64,000 nucleotides of DNA from Flavobacterium stagni (GTDB taxonomy: Bacteria > Bacteroidota > Bacteroidia > Flavobacteriales > Flavobacteriaceae), in the NCBI RefSeq assembly GCF_004122105.1, contig NZ_SBKN01000005.1, forward strand, positions 62,001 through 126,000, written 5' to 3'. Positions 1 to 8,354 of this stretch are shown here, in pieces. The position numbers and the translations under genes were made by a program. Position 1 is the stretch's first letter, and every line of letters starts with the position of its first letter. The notes beneath the pieces were generated by a model, which did no database searches, had not been told where the DNA came from, and saw nothing but the letters and a program-made list of their open reading frames with translations.

Positions 1-983
1 AAATTATGGGGAATATCAAGATTTGGACCCACGGAACCCTACCTTCCCAAATCGCGAGTCCGTTTTACAACACCTACCAATACAACTATTCACCTGGGGA
101 TTATTTGACCTATAACTTTACAGGTACAAGTTGTTGTCCCGCCGCATCCAGTGATTATTTCATTGGCGCCGGACAAGGGTTCTTTGTACAAATGATTGAC
201 GGACCCGCAACTAGTGATGTGGTAACTTTCAACAATGGTTTACGCAGCAATACATATGACAACAGTAACTTTTACCGTTCTTCCGATTATATTATCGAAC
301 CGCCAGTAAATGTAAATATCGAACGCCACCGTTTCTGGTTGGATATCGTTAACAGCAATCTGGTTTCTGACCGCACATTGGTGGGCTACGTTCAAGGAGC
401 AACGCAAGGAAAAGATAATTTCTTTGACAGCAATACCCTAACCACAGGCGCCATGAGTATTTTTACACTTATTGGAACCGATAAATTCCAAATTCAAGGT
501 CGGGCACTTCCCTTTAACTCTATGGATGAAGTCCCAGTGGGTATCGTAACGCCATCGGCTGGTTTCTATAACATTGCCTTAGCCGCTGTGGATGGTATGT
601 TCCAAAGTCAGAATATTTACATCCGCGATAAGGATTTGAATATCATCCACAATTTAAAAAGTGGACCCTACCGTTTTTACAGCACCACCGGTACCCGAAC
701 CAACCGATTCATCATCATCTATGATTATAATTTACGCCAAGAAGAAAGCACCCTATCCAATGAAATCGCCATCGTAACTAACGAAACGATTACGGTGCAA
801 TCCACCACCATTCCGATTGAAACCATCACCGTTAGGGATCTATTGGGCCGTGTGCTAGGGACTTTTGAAGGTAATAACGAATATTCGGTGGAATTAATCA
901 ATACACCCAAGAAAAAGGTTCCGTTGATCATTCAAACCCAATTGGCCAACGGCACTGTAACCACTGATAAAATTATTTTCTAA
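1..983 (+). CDS. Secreted protein with type IX secretion C-terminal sorting domain (5' end missing)
   Basis: The reading frame is open to the left edge, so only the C-terminal ~326 residues are visible. The last ~75 residues have the look of a flavobacterial T9SS sorting signal of the 'type C' kind: a beta-rich segment with a 'VRDLLGRVLG' strand, then a run ending in 'GTVTTDKIIF', where an LxGR-like turn and a final Lys-hydrophobic strand are typical. The upstream part is rich in Asn, Thr, Tyr and Phe and resembles a large surface-exposed or adhesin-like protein, but I recognise no catalytic domain. Export through the Sec system and then T9SS is inferred from the tail alone, because the signal peptide lies outside the window. 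A strong terminator hairpin follows directly. Confidence 0.85.
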   Translation, partial: IMGNIKIWTHGTLPSQIASPFYNTYQYNYSPGDYLTYNFTGTSCCPAASSDYFIGAGQGFFVQMIDGPATSDVVTFNNGLRSNTYDNSNFYRSSDYIIEPPVNVNIERHRFWLDIVNSNLVSDRTLVGYVQGATQGKDNFFDSNTLTTGAMSIFTLIGTDKFQIQGRALPFNSMDEVPVGIVTPSAGFYNIALAAVDGMFQSQNIYIRDKDLNIIHNLKSGPYRFYSTTGTRTNRFIIIYDYNLRQEESTLSNEIAIVTNETITVQSTTIPIETITVRDLLGRVLGTFEGNNEYSVELINTPKKKVPLIIQTQLANGTVTTDKIIF

Positions 984-1306
984 TAAAAACACAAAAAATT
1001 CCAAAAAGACCTTCGCTTCAAATAGTGAAGGTCTTTTTCGTTTTGATAGGCTTCTTTTTCAAAGGAAATCGCCTTATAAGCCGCATATTTATTGTTTAAC
1101 CGCATCCAATGCACCAAAAACTCCACACCGTACCATACGAAAAAAAACACCCACAACAACTCCAGCTGCTGCCGCAAATGGATTTTTTCATGGTTGATCA
1201 ATACGCTGTCCTCCGCATCTTTGGCATTGCGAAGAATCACAAAGGGATAAATCGTGAGGGCACGAAATCCAACAGGCGTTAAATATTTGGAAACGATGAC
1301 TTTCAT
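980..1306 (-). CDS. Small HExxH-motif membrane-associated protein (M56-like)
   Basis: A 108-residue protein starting at 'MKVIVSKYL'; a longer reading of the frame would run into the divergent DUF5522 and hutU genes. It contains NHEKIHLRQQ (HExxH zinc-metallopeptidase signature) followed by a hydrophobic helix 'LLWVFFFVWYGVEFLVHW' and then FEKEAYQNEKD, where a downstream Glu could be the third zinc ligand, as in M48/M56-type peptidases. It is much shorter than BlaR1-type M56 proteins and has one clear membrane helix. The 3' codons overlap the terminator of the converging gene. Proteolytic activity is inferred from the motif only. Its start lies 27 bp from the start of the divergent DUF5522 gene, so the two promoters must be compact or overlapping. 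Confidence 0.65.
   Translation of the reverse strand: MKVIVSKYLTPVGFRALTIYPFVILRNAKDAEDSVLINHEKIHLRQQLELLWVFFFVWYGVEFLVHWMRLNNKYAAYKAISFEKEAYQNEKDLHYLKRRSFWNFLCFY
1003..1038. terminator. Bidirectional intrinsic terminator, 12-bp perfect stem
   Basis: AAAAAGACCTTC and GAAGGTCTTTTT form a perfect 12-bp stem around a 12-nt loop, with T-runs on both strands. It ends the type IX-secreted gene on the plus strand. It also lies within the last codons of the converging minus-strand HExxH gene, so the same bases are terminator stem and coding sequence. Confidence 0.85.
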
Positions 1307-1333
1307 TCCTGCAAAGTTGTTAATTTTGTGGTT

Positions 1334-1534
1334 ATGAATGACCAATTGAATCCGAATAATCTTGTGGAAGGTGTCGATTATTACCTGAGTCCCGAAGGAT
1401 ATCGCGTATTTACCGAACATTACCACTTGAAACGCGGATACTGTTGCAAATCCGGTTGCCGCCATTGCCCCTACGGCTTTGACAAAAGCACCGGCACCAT
1501 TCGTACCAAACAAACCAACAAACCCAACAACTAA
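1334..1534 (+). CDS. DUF5522 small cysteine-rich protein
   Basis: A 66-residue protein with the DUF5522 signature 'GYCCKSGCRHCPYGF', a tight cluster of four cysteines and one histidine that probably binds a metal. I chose the ATG at the MNDQLNP start over an upstream GTG because the ATG leaves room for the divergent neighbour. It ends one base before the hutU start codon, so the two genes are very probably cotranscribed. Its function is unknown. The family is common in Bacteroidetes and some proteobacteria. Confidence 0.8.
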   Translation: MNDQLNPNNLVEGVDYYLSPEGYRVFTEHYHLKRGYCCKSGCRHCPYGFDKSTGTIRTKQTNKPNN

Positions 1535-1535
1535 A

Positions 1536-3521
1536 ATGACTTTTCACGAACAAATACGCGAAGGAATTCCGGCAGTACTGCCCCAACCCAAAGCGTACGA
1601 ACCGCAAATTAACCATGCGCCCAAACGCAAGGAAATCCTGACCGAAGAAGAAAAAAAATTAGCGCTTAAAAATGCATTACGCTATTTTGAACCGCACCAA
1701 CATGCCGAACTCATTCCGGAGTTCAAACAGGAGCTCGAAACCTACGGCCGTATTTACATGTACCGCCTTCGCCCCGATTACCGCATGTATGCCCGACCCA
1801 TTTCGGAATACCCCGGAAAAAGCGAGCAAGCCAAAGCCATCATGCTCATGATTCAAAACAACTTGGATTATGCCGTGGCGCAACACCCGCACGAATTAAT
1901 TACCTATGGTGGAAACGGTGCTGTGTTCCAAAACTGGGCCCAATACCGCCTTACTATGAAATACTTATCCGAAATGACGGACGAACAAACGCTCGTCATG
2001 TATTCGGGTCACCCTATGGGACTCTTCCCGTCACACAAAGACGCACCACGCGTGGTCGTGACCAACGGAATGATGATCCCGAACTACTCCAAACCCGATG
2101 ATTGGGAAAAATTTAATGCCCTAGGCGTTACCCAATACGGGCAAATGACTGCAGGGAGTTACATGTACATCGGACCCCAAGGTATCGTGCATGGTACCAC
2201 CATCACCGTACTCAACGGCTTCCGAAAAATCAAAAAGAGTCCGACAGGCAACCTTTTTGTCACCTCAGGTCTTGGCGGGATGAGTGGCGCGCAACCCAAA
2301 GCGGGAACCATTGCCGGATGTATCACGGTTTGTGCCGAAGTGAATCCCAAAATCACCCGCATCCGTCACGAACAAGGCTGGATCCATGAGATTATCGAAA
2401 ATATTGACGCACTCGTCACTCGCGTTCGCAAAGCCCAAGAAACCAAAGAAGTGGTCTCTATCGCTTACCTCGGGAATATTGTAGACGTATGGGAACGATT
2501 TGATGAAGAAAACCTGCATATCGACTTGGGTTCTGACCAAACCTCGCTGCACAATCCGTGGGCGGGTGGCTACTACCCGATGGGATACAGTTTTGAGGAA
2601 TCCAACGACTTGATGGCCAACCATCCTGAAAAGTTCCGCGAGGAAGTCCAAAAAACCTTGCGCCGTCATGCTGCAGCCATCAATAAACACACCGCCAAAG
2701 GCACGTATTTCTTTGATTACGGGAATGCTTTCTTACTCGAAGCTTCTCGTGCCGGTGCCGATGTGATGAACGATCATCCTACGTTGGGCCGCGAGTTTAA
2801 ATTCCCAAGTTATGTTCAAGACATTATGGGACCGATGTGTTTTGATTATGGATTCGGACCCTTCCGATGGGTGTGTGCTTCCGGTGATCCCGAAGATTTG
2901 AAGAAAACCGACGCGATTGCTTGTGCCGTTTTAGAAAAAATAATGGAAACCGCTCCTGAGGAAATTCGCCAACAAATGGCCGACAACATCCAATGGATCA
3001 AAGGGGCCCAAGAAAATAAATTAGTGGTCGGTTCGCAAGCCCGCATCCTGTATGCCGATGCCGAAGGCCGCATGAAAATTGCCGAAGCCTTTAACCAAGC
3101 GATTGCCCGTGGCGAAATTGGCTACGTGATTTTAGGCCGCGATCACCACGATGTGTCGGGAACGGACTCTCCCTACCGCGAAACGTCCAACATTTATGAC
3201 GGTTCCCGTTTTACCTCGGATATGGCGATTCACAACGTGATTGGCGATAGCTTCCGTGGGGCGACTTGGGTGTCGATTCACAACGGTGGAGGTGTTGGTT
3301 GGGGCGAAGTGATGAACGGCGGTTTTGGTATGGTTCTTGATGGAACTGCCGACAGTGATAGACGCCTGAAATCCATGCTGTTCTGGGACGTGAATAACGG
3401 AATTTCCCGCCGCAGTTGGGCCCGAAACGAAGGCGCTATTTTCGCAATCAAACGCGCAATGGAAGTGGAACCGCTTTTAAAAGTAACCCTTCCCAATTTG
3501 GTGGACGAAACCTTGTTGTAG
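1536..3521 (+). CDS. hutU: Urocanate hydratase
   Basis: Converts urocanate to 4-imidazolone-5-propionate in histidine degradation, using tightly bound NAD+ as an electrophile. The product is 661 residues, the long version seen in flavobacteria (about 555 in Pseudomonas or Bacillus). Diagnostic stretches are YGGNGAVFQNWAQY near residue 130, the NAD-binding GLGGMSGAQPKAGTIAG near residue 265, and CFDYGFGPFRWVCASG near residue 440. The start at MTFHEQIREG was chosen because an upstream in-frame ATG would overlap the DUF5522 gene. No hutH, hutI or hutG lies in the window, so the remaining histidine-degradation genes must be elsewhere. Confidence 0.97.
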   Translation: MTFHEQIREGIPAVLPQPKAYEPQINHAPKRKEILTEEEKKLALKNALRYFEPHQHAELIPEFKQELETYGRIYMYRLRPDYRMYARPISEYPGKSEQAKAIMLMIQNNLDYAVAQHPHELITYGGNGAVFQNWAQYRLTMKYLSEMTDEQTLVMYSGHPMGLFPSHKDAPRVVVTNGMMIPNYSKPDDWEKFNALGVTQYGQMTAGSYMYIGPQGIVHGTTITVLNGFRKIKKSPTGNLFVTSGLGGMSGAQPKAGTIAGCITVCAEVNPKITRIRHEQGWIHEIIENIDALVTRVRKAQETKEVVSIAYLGNIVDVWERFDEENLHIDLGSDQTSLHNPWAGGYYPMGYSFEESNDLMANHPEKFREEVQKTLRRHAAAINKHTAKGTYFFDYGNAFLLEASRAGADVMNDHPTLGREFKFPSYVQDIMGPMCFDYGFGPFRWVCASGDPEDLKKTDAIACAVLEKIMETAPEEIRQQMADNIQWIKGAQENKLVVGSQARILYADAEGRMKIAEAFNQAIARGEIGYVILGRDHHDVSGTDSPYRETSNIYDGSRFTSDMAIHNVIGDSFRGATWVSIHNGGGVGWGEVMNGGFGMVLDGTADSDRRLKSMLFWDVNNGISRRSWARNEGAIFAIKRAMEVEPLLKVTLPNLVDETLL

Positions 3522-3566
3522 CCGATTTCCACTCCGAAAGAAGCTGCACTCTTAATACCAATTGTT

Positions 3567-4100
3567 ATGAAAAAACTTTTTTTATTATCCGCAGTTTTGA
3601 CGTTACTCTTAACGTCCTGTAGTGCTGTTCGTGTCAATACCGACTACGATCAGAACGTGAAATTTGAGCAATACAAAACGTATGCTTACCAAAAATCGGT
3701 GATTGATAAAGCGGAGATATCCGACTTGGACAAACGCCGGATTTTGCGCTCCATCGATGAAACGATGCAAACCAAAGGGTTTTCCAAAAGTGAAACCCCC
3801 GATGTATTGGTGTCCTTTTTCACCAAAGAAAAAGAGCAAGTGAATGTCTACAACAACAACTGGGGCTTCGGCTGGGGTTGGGGTTGGAACCCTTGGATGT
3901 GGGGCGGCGGCTATAATTCGACCTACCGCTTTACCGAAGGCGTACTCACCATCAACATCATTGACGCTAAAACCAAAGAATTGATTTGGCAAGGCGTTGG
4001 GGAAGGTGAACTCACCAAACGCACCGAGAAAAAGGATGAAAACATCAAGGAGTTTGTGCAATCAATTCTCGAACAATACCCACCACAATTGAAAAAATAA
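3567..4100 (+). CDS. DUF4136 lipoprotein
   Basis: A 177-residue protein with a lipoprotein signal peptide (lipobox LTSC, Cys about residue 18). The mature region begins VRVNTDYDQNVKFEQYKTYA, typical of DUF4136. A Gly/Trp-rich loop 'GFGWGWGWNPWMWGGG' sits in the middle and the domain ends with ELIWQGVGEGEL. It lies 45 bp after hutU in the same direction and may be cotranscribed, but nothing links it to histidine breakdown. Function unknown; expected at the inner leaflet of the outer membrane. Confidence 0.85.
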   Translation: MKKLFLLSAVLTLLLTSCSAVRVNTDYDQNVKFEQYKTYAYQKSVIDKAEISDLDKRRILRSIDETMQTKGFSKSETPDVLVSFFTKEKEQVNVYNNNWGFGWGWGWNPWMWGGGYNSTYRFTEGVLTINIIDAKTKELIWQGVGEGELTKRTEKKDENIKEFVQSILEQYPPQLKK

Positions 4101-4121
4101 GTTAAAAATAGTTTTAATTCA

Positions 4122-4157
4122 GCCGGCACAAGGGAAACTTTGCGCCGGTTTTTTTTG
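4122..4157 (+). terminator. Intrinsic terminator after the DUF4136 gene
   Basis: GCCGGC and GCGCCGG arms enclose a ~14-nt loop and are followed by a run of eight T on the plus strand. It closes the hutU-DUF4136 unit and precedes the deacetylase gene. Confidence 0.75.
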
Positions 4158-4182
4158 TACTTTTAAGAACCAATATTTCGCC

Positions 4183-4947
4183 ATGATGCAACGACTTCAA
4201 TCACCTATAGCCCTACTCCTCTGCCTCCTCACCTTCTTGGGGTGCACTTCAAAAAAAGAAACCCCACCCGAAGCCGGTGTCATCATCACCTTTGACGATG
4301 CCTACGTCAACGAATGGTACCGCGCCGATCAAGTCTTGAAAAAATACCACTGGAAAGCCACTTTCAATGTGTGCCGCATCGACTCGATTGGCGAACCCCA
4401 ACAGCGGATGTTGCACCAACTCCAAAACGAAGGGCACGAGATTGCCGGACATGGCTACCACCATTACAATGCCGTCAAGTTTGTCGATCAAAACGGAATG
4501 CAAGCCTACCTCCAACAGGAAATCGACCCCATGATGGCCGCCATGAAACGCCGTAAGTTCAACGTAACCACCTTCACCTATCCCTATGGCGAACGCAGCG
4601 ATGCCTTGGACTCAACGCTCACCAAACGGTTCCACATCATCCGTGGACGCGCCTTTTGCGGGGACCAACCCGAGAAGGAAGGGTGCTATTTTCGCGGCAC
4701 CAAGTTTATGTATGCCTTTGACATCGACAAAAGCCACAAGCACTTTAGTTACCACTACTTGCTCGAACTCCTCGACTACGCCAAGAAAAACAACAAAATC
4801 CTCGTGCTGTGCGCGCACAATGTCGTCGACAACGTGACGAGCAACTACCAAACCCAACTCGAAACCCTCGAATTTGTGTGCAATTACATGAAGCTAAACA
4901 ACATGAAGTTTTATACGTTGCGGGAGATGGAGGGGTTTATTAATTAG
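4183..4947 (+). CDS. NodB-like polysaccharide deacetylase family lipoprotein
   Basis: A 254-residue protein with a lipobox (FLGC, Cys about residue 21), so it is likely anchored in the periplasm or outer membrane. The NodB fold is shown by the first motif ITFDDAYVNEW (metal-binding Asp pair) and the second motif HEIAGHGYHHYN (two His ligands). TFTYPYGER corresponds to motif 3 and VLCAHNV to the distal His motif. Family members remove acyl groups from glycans or peptidoglycan. The substrate cannot be read from the sequence. Met1 or Met2 could be the start; they are adjacent. Confidence 0.85.
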   Translation: MMQRLQSPIALLLCLLTFLGCTSKKETPPEAGVIITFDDAYVNEWYRADQVLKKYHWKATFNVCRIDSIGEPQQRMLHQLQNEGHEIAGHGYHHYNAVKFVDQNGMQAYLQQEIDPMMAAMKRRKFNVTTFTYPYGERSDALDSTLTKRFHIIRGRAFCGDQPEKEGCYFRGTKFMYAFDIDKSHKHFSYHYLLELLDYAKKNNKILVLCAHNVVDNVTSNYQTQLETLEFVCNYMKLNNMKFYTLREMEGFIN

Positions 4948-4950
4948 TTT

Positions 4951-5006
4951 CAGGTTTAAAGTTTCAGGTTTCAAGTTACAGGTTTCAGGTTTCAGGTTTC
5001 AGGTTT
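4951..5006. repeat. Heptamer array, unit CAGGTTT, 8 units in register
   Basis: Eight consecutive 7-mers in exact register: six are CAGGTTT and two are variants (AAAGTTT, CAAGTTA). It lies in the spacer after the deacetylase gene. The same unit recurs in front of the lipoyl-E2 gene, and other heptamer arrays occur elsewhere in the window. Confidence 0.9.
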
Positions 5007-5091
5007 TGGGCGTGGTAGTAACCGATTATCTAAAGAAATAATGGAGAATATACAAGCCTAGCTATTTTCATTTTTTAATAATGTAATACGT

Positions 5092-5691
5092 ATGAAATAT
5101 TTCATTCTTTTCCTTCTGTTTAGCGGTAAAGTTCTAGCTTGTTCTTGTACCGAAATCCCGTCATACACGACCAATTGGAACTATGCCGATCAGGTGTTTT
5201 CTGCCTTAATTGTAAAAAAAGAAACCAAAATTTACGGACTATATGGCGAAAAAATCAATAGTTACACCTGTAAGATATTGAACTCCTACAAAGGGGAACT
5301 TTTACCCAATCAAAATTACCGAACCCTACTGGGTAAAGATGCAGCAAGTTGTGATTTTGAGTTTAAAGTGGGAAAGACCTATTTGATTTTTGCAAATGAA
5401 AACGGACTCAGTCTTTACTGTTCCGTTTGTTCCCGTACGAGCTTACTGGAAAACGTCCCGAAAGACAGTTTGAACATCCTTACCGAATACTATCAAAAGA
5501 GCCAAAGCGACACAGGCCCCCTTGTTATTAAGCGACTCGAAAGCAATACCGCTCACCAAGTTCGTCTCGCTACCCTTGGATACAAAGAAGCACTTAACCG
5601 CAAAAACCGCATCATTTATGGCCTCCTTATTGGTATAGCAGTATTCATTATCGTCATTGGTTCCTATTTGCTTATCAAAAGAAAAAAATGA
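5092..5691 (+). CDS. Exported TIMP/netrin-like OB-fold protein with C-terminal membrane anchor
   Basis: A 199-residue protein. A signal peptide ends at KVLA and is followed at once by CSC, the N-terminal CxC typical of tissue-inhibitor-of-metalloproteinase / NTR-type domains. Further cysteines (YTCKIL, ASCDFEF, LYCSVCSR) fit the disulfide pattern. A hydrophobic helix 'IIYGLLIGIAVFIIVIGSYLL' followed by KRKK near the C-terminus would anchor it in a membrane. An alternative reading is a lipoprotein with Cys17 lipidated. Inhibitor function is family knowledge from animals and is not established for bacterial members. It overlaps the next gene by 4 bp (ATGA), so they form an operon. Confidence 0.65.
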   Translation: MKYFILFLLFSGKVLACSCTEIPSYTTNWNYADQVFSALIVKKETKIYGLYGEKINSYTCKILNSYKGELLPNQNYRTLLGKDAASCDFEFKVGKTYLIFANENGLSLYCSVCSRTSLLENVPKDSLNILTEYYQKSQSDTGPLVIKRLESNTAHQVRLATLGYKEALNRKNRIIYGLLIGIAVFIIVIGSYLLIKRKK

Positions 5692-6251
5692 AAACTTTCC
5701 TTACGCTCTGTTTGCTTCATCTTTGCCTTGTCGTCCATGGTCAAGACCACACGAAAAAAGGCTATAGCTACATGGAGAAATCCCAACGAAAGTTAGCTCA
5801 AGGCAAATTAGCCCAAGCCCGTGATTATTTGGAGATCGCCCGAAAAATTGATTTTCATGGCGGCAACCCTGAGGCAACGGCCCATAGCCGAATGAACCTC
5901 ATTGAAGCACAAATTTTACTTCAAGAAAAACGGTACGACGATGCCTTGCGAGTATTAGACACCACACACGGCGCGAGTTTTGGCGTAAACTGCTTGGAGC
6001 GGGATTCGTTGAAGATTGTCGCATTGATTAATAAACACGGCCTACAAAAAGTGAAAGCCGCCTTTACAAAAGCAGTTGTACAAATGAATCCCGATACAGC
6101 CCAATTTGATGCAACCTATTGCGTGCCCCTCAACGATTTGGGTTATACTTTTTGTTTTTATGCCCCGATTATCCTTACCGAAGAAGAACTGAAAAGCTAT
6201 CCATTAGCGGCACTCGCAAAAGAATGCCTCTTTTACCAACTGCTTTTCTAA
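5688..6251 (+). CDS. Exported TPR-like protein of unknown function
   Basis: A 187-residue protein with a signal peptide (cleavage after VVHG). The next ~90 residues are helical and TPR-like: KLAQARDYLEIARKI and EKRYDDALRVLDT are typical repeat cores. The C-terminal half has no feature I recognise. It is translationally coupled by an ATGA overlap to the TIMP-like gene upstream, which suggests a joint periplasmic role. Confidence 0.65.
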   Translation: MKTFLTLCLLHLCLVVHGQDHTKKGYSYMEKSQRKLAQGKLAQARDYLEIARKIDFHGGNPEATAHSRMNLIEAQILLQEKRYDDALRVLDTTHGASFGVNCLERDSLKIVALINKHGLQKVKAAFTKAVVQMNPDTAQFDATYCVPLNDLGYTFCFYAPIILTEEELKSYPLAALAKECLFYQLLF

Positions 6252-6510
6252 GAAATTGCAATGGACTACACACCTTTCTTTTGGACACGTCATTTGCAAA
6301 ACCCACACCCCAACTCAGTAACTCAGAAGCTCAGCAACTCAGCAGCTTTTCTCCCCTTTTGCGGAAACCCGTAAAATCACTCCACCACCACGCCGTATTT
6401 TTGAAACCTAGGAAAAATACTTCTGCAAACTAGGAAAAATCCTAATAGAGATTGTAGAAGAATGTTTAATTTGCGAGATAATTTTATAGTTAAATCATAA
6501 CTAGCCGAAC
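6252..6510. other. Spacer with an octamer array and CTAGGAAAAAT direct repeats
   Basis: No gene is visible between the TPR-like gene and the first cassette-like gene. The spacer holds four in-register octamers of the form CTCAGNNR at 6314-6345. It also has two near-copies of CTAGGAAAAAT about 25 bp apart (around 6410-6440). Its right end, CTAGCCGAACGTT, matches the 3' halves of the two attC-like sites downstream. Confidence 0.6.
6314..6345. repeat. Octamer array CTCAGNNR, 4 units
   Basis: CTCAGTAA, CTCAGAAG, CTCAGCAA and CTCAGCAG follow each other without gaps. On the other strand this is the YNNCTGAG pattern, the same word family as the GAGNNNCT arrays between 9.9 and 11.1 kb. Confidence 0.85.
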
Positions 6511-6554
6511 GTTATACACAATAGAACCAGAATCAAAACAAGTTAAAAATATTT

Positions 6555-7571
6555 ATGGCAACACTAGAACAACAGAAACAACTTTCGGATCAAATAAAAA
6601 GTAAGCTGCAACAATTCTTAACAATTTCTTTAGATGAATTAACTAGAGAAACACAGTTGGGACAACAATTGAGTTTCAAGAGTGGTGAACAACTATTTGT
6701 TAAAATCATAGACCTTTTTAAGAAAGTGAATTCAGTTGAGTTATATGAAATTCCATATAAAATGCTTAACGGATTTAATGGACAATTAGATCATGCAATT
6801 AGCGTATTTGACCAAATCAAGAATTTTAATCCAGCGACAAATAATCCAGTTGGACAACGTGATAGCTTAATTGATCAATTGGAGAATCAATACGAATCAT
6901 ATTATTCAACAGCGATTCCAATACTTACAACTAGTCTTTTGAATACCAATGATCTTTCATTAGAAAGAGCAAAATTAAATGAAGCACTGACAGAATTAGA
7001 AAAGGAAAAAGAAAAGACCAAAAAAGATTCAGAAAAGTATCTAAATGAAATTAAAGATGTGTTAAGTAAAGCTAGGCAAGCAGCTGTTGAGGTTGGTGTT
7101 GCTCAGCATAATATGATTTTCAAAGAAGAGGCAGACGAGCATAAGAATTTATCTGAAAAATGGTTAAGATGGACAATTGGAGTTTTAATAGCTATTACGT
7201 TGGTTGGTATTGGCTTGCTGTACGTTAAACCATCAGACGAAGGAGCCCATTTTTTAATTCATTTTACAATTACAAAAATTGTGATTTTAACAGTTATGTT
7301 TTACGCTTTAGCAATATGCACACGAAACTATAAGGCACATAAACACAATTCAATACTTAACAAACATCGACAAAACGCTTTGAATACTTTTGAAACATTT
7401 TCGAAAGCAGCTGGTGCAGATTTACAAACCAAAAATGCGGTATTACTCGAAGCTACACATACGATTTTTTCAAATCAACAAACTGGTTACTTGAATAATG
7501 ATGGAGAAAGTGACTCTCCGAATAAAATTATCGAGATAATAAAGAACTCTGCCTCAAAATCACAAGAATGA
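6555..7571 (+). CDS. Coiled-coil membrane protein of unknown function (cassette gene 1)
   Basis: A 338-residue protein without a signal peptide. Residues ~135-200 are a strong coiled coil rich in Glu and Lys (ALTELEKEKEKTKKDSEKY). Two membrane helices follow at about 204-224 and 236-255, and then a conserved-looking tail starts with RNYKAHKHNSILNKHRQNAL. That tail resembles one I associate with widespread hypothetical membrane proteins from accessory loci, but I cannot name the family. Codon use is clearly more AT-rich than in the hut and paa genes. It sits alone between cassette boundaries. A defence or stress role is possible but not shown. Confidence 0.6.
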   Translation: MATLEQQKQLSDQIKSKLQQFLTISLDELTRETQLGQQLSFKSGEQLFVKIIDLFKKVNSVELYEIPYKMLNGFNGQLDHAISVFDQIKNFNPATNNPVGQRDSLIDQLENQYESYYSTAIPILTTSLLNTNDLSLERAKLNEALTELEKEKEKTKKDSEKYLNEIKDVLSKARQAAVEVGVAQHNMIFKEEADEHKNLSEKWLRWTIGVLIAITLVGIGLLYVKPSDEGAHFLIHFTITKIVILTVMFYALAICTRNYKAHKHNSILNKHRQNALNTFETFSKAAGADLQTKNAVLLEATHTIFSNQQTGYLNNDGESDSPNKIIEIIKNSASKSQE

Positions 7572-7581
7572 TAACTACTGT

Positions 7582-7713
7582 GCATAACAGCACCTACCCA
7601 AAAGTGCCGGTTCAGTGCTTAAATCGAGCTTTGTGCTTCTATCAAAGTTTGTGCTAGGCTGACAGTGAATCGCTCCGAAATCGCCACCTTCGGGTAGCTG
7701 CAAAACGTTAGCG
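7582..7713 (+). repeat. attC-like recombination site 1
   Basis: The 5' half is GCATAAC-AGC-ACC-TACCC and the 3' half is GGGTAGCTGC-AAAAC-GTTAGCG. CTACCC (7594-7599) pairs with GGGTAG (7692-7697), CAGC pairs imperfectly with CTGC, and TAAC pairs with GTTA at the ends. A folded single strand would therefore have R and L boxes with spacers, as attC sites do. The length of 132 bp is within the attC range. The 5' half shares TAACAGCNNNTACCC with site 2. Confidence 0.6.
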
Positions 7714-7761
7714 GTCAGCTTAAAAAAACCGTTAAAAAAGAACGACTAAAACACAAAAAAC

Positions 7762-8166
7762 ATGAAACCTAAATTTTTCACCTTAATTATTTTGCTATTT
7801 ACAATCGTTTCATTTGCGCAAAGTCAAAGTAAACAGCTCATTCCTATCCAACAAAAACCAGTTGCAGAAAATACCATTTACCAATTATTTCCAACGCCTA
7901 ATATTTGGACATATATCAAATTGGACACTCGTAATGGCAAGATGTGGCAAGTTCATTTTAGTGTAAATGCTGATGGGTTTGAGGGTCAAATAGTTTTAAA
8001 TTCAGTTTCATTAACACCGGAAGTAGATGAAATTAAAGGTAGATTTACCCTTTACAAAACAGAAAACACATATAATTTGATATTGCTTGACCAAATTGAC
8101 GGACGTGTTTGGCAAGTTCAATGGAATAGTGAAGAAGAAAAGAGATTTATAAGTCGTATTTATTAA
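7762..8166 (+). CDS. Small secreted protein with two GrxWQVQW-type repeats (cassette gene 2)
   Basis: A 134-residue protein with a signal peptide (cleavage near FAQ, residue ~20). The mature part has two copies of a short beta-hairpin motif, LDTRNGKMWQVHFSV and LDQIDGRVWQVQWNS, a pattern common in small Bacteroidetes secreted proteins. There are no catalytic motifs. It is AT-rich and flanked by exact 8-bp complementary cassette ends (GTTAGCGG and CCGCTAAC). It probably acts in the periplasm or outside the cell; its role is unknown. Confidence 0.65.
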   Translation: MKPKFFTLIILLFTIVSFAQSQSKQLIPIQQKPVAENTIYQLFPTPNIWTYIKLDTRNGKMWQVHFSVNADGFEGQIVLNSVSLTPEVDEIKGRFTLYKTENTYNLILLDQIDGRVWQVQWNSEEEKRFISRIY

Positions 8167-8194
8167 ATCAATTTCATAATAATAAAAAACGAAC

Positions 8195-8330
8195 CGCTAA
8201 CAGCTGTTACCCGCAAAAACTGGTTGCTTAGTCAAATTGACATTTTTACTTCACGAAAAAACTCTATTTTTAACTGAAATTATTCGTTTCGCAAACTCTG
8301 CAACTATTGCCTAGCCACGGAACGTTTGCG
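8195..8330 (+). repeat. attC-like recombination site 2
   Basis: It starts CGCTAAC-AGCTGT-TACCC and ends CCTAGCC-ACGGAAC-GTTTGCG. The 5' half matches site 1 (TAACAGCNNNTACCC) and the 3' half matches both site 1 and the sequence before cassette 1 (TAGC, a short spacer, then AACGTT). An inner stem is possible between GTTGC (8223-8227) and GCAAC (8300-8304). Outer-arm pairing is weaker than in site 1. Length 136 bp. Confidence 0.5.
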
Positions 8331-8354
8331 ATAATTATAAAATGATAGAACAAA

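Noticed and set aside
1479..1535. 19-residue N-terminal extension of urocanate hydratase
   Set aside because: It overlaps the DUF5522 coding sequence, and the ATG at 1536 directly follows that gene's stop codon.
4951..5006. CRISPR array
   Set aside because: The units are 7 bp with no spacers, and there are no cas genes in the window; this applies to all the heptamer arrays.
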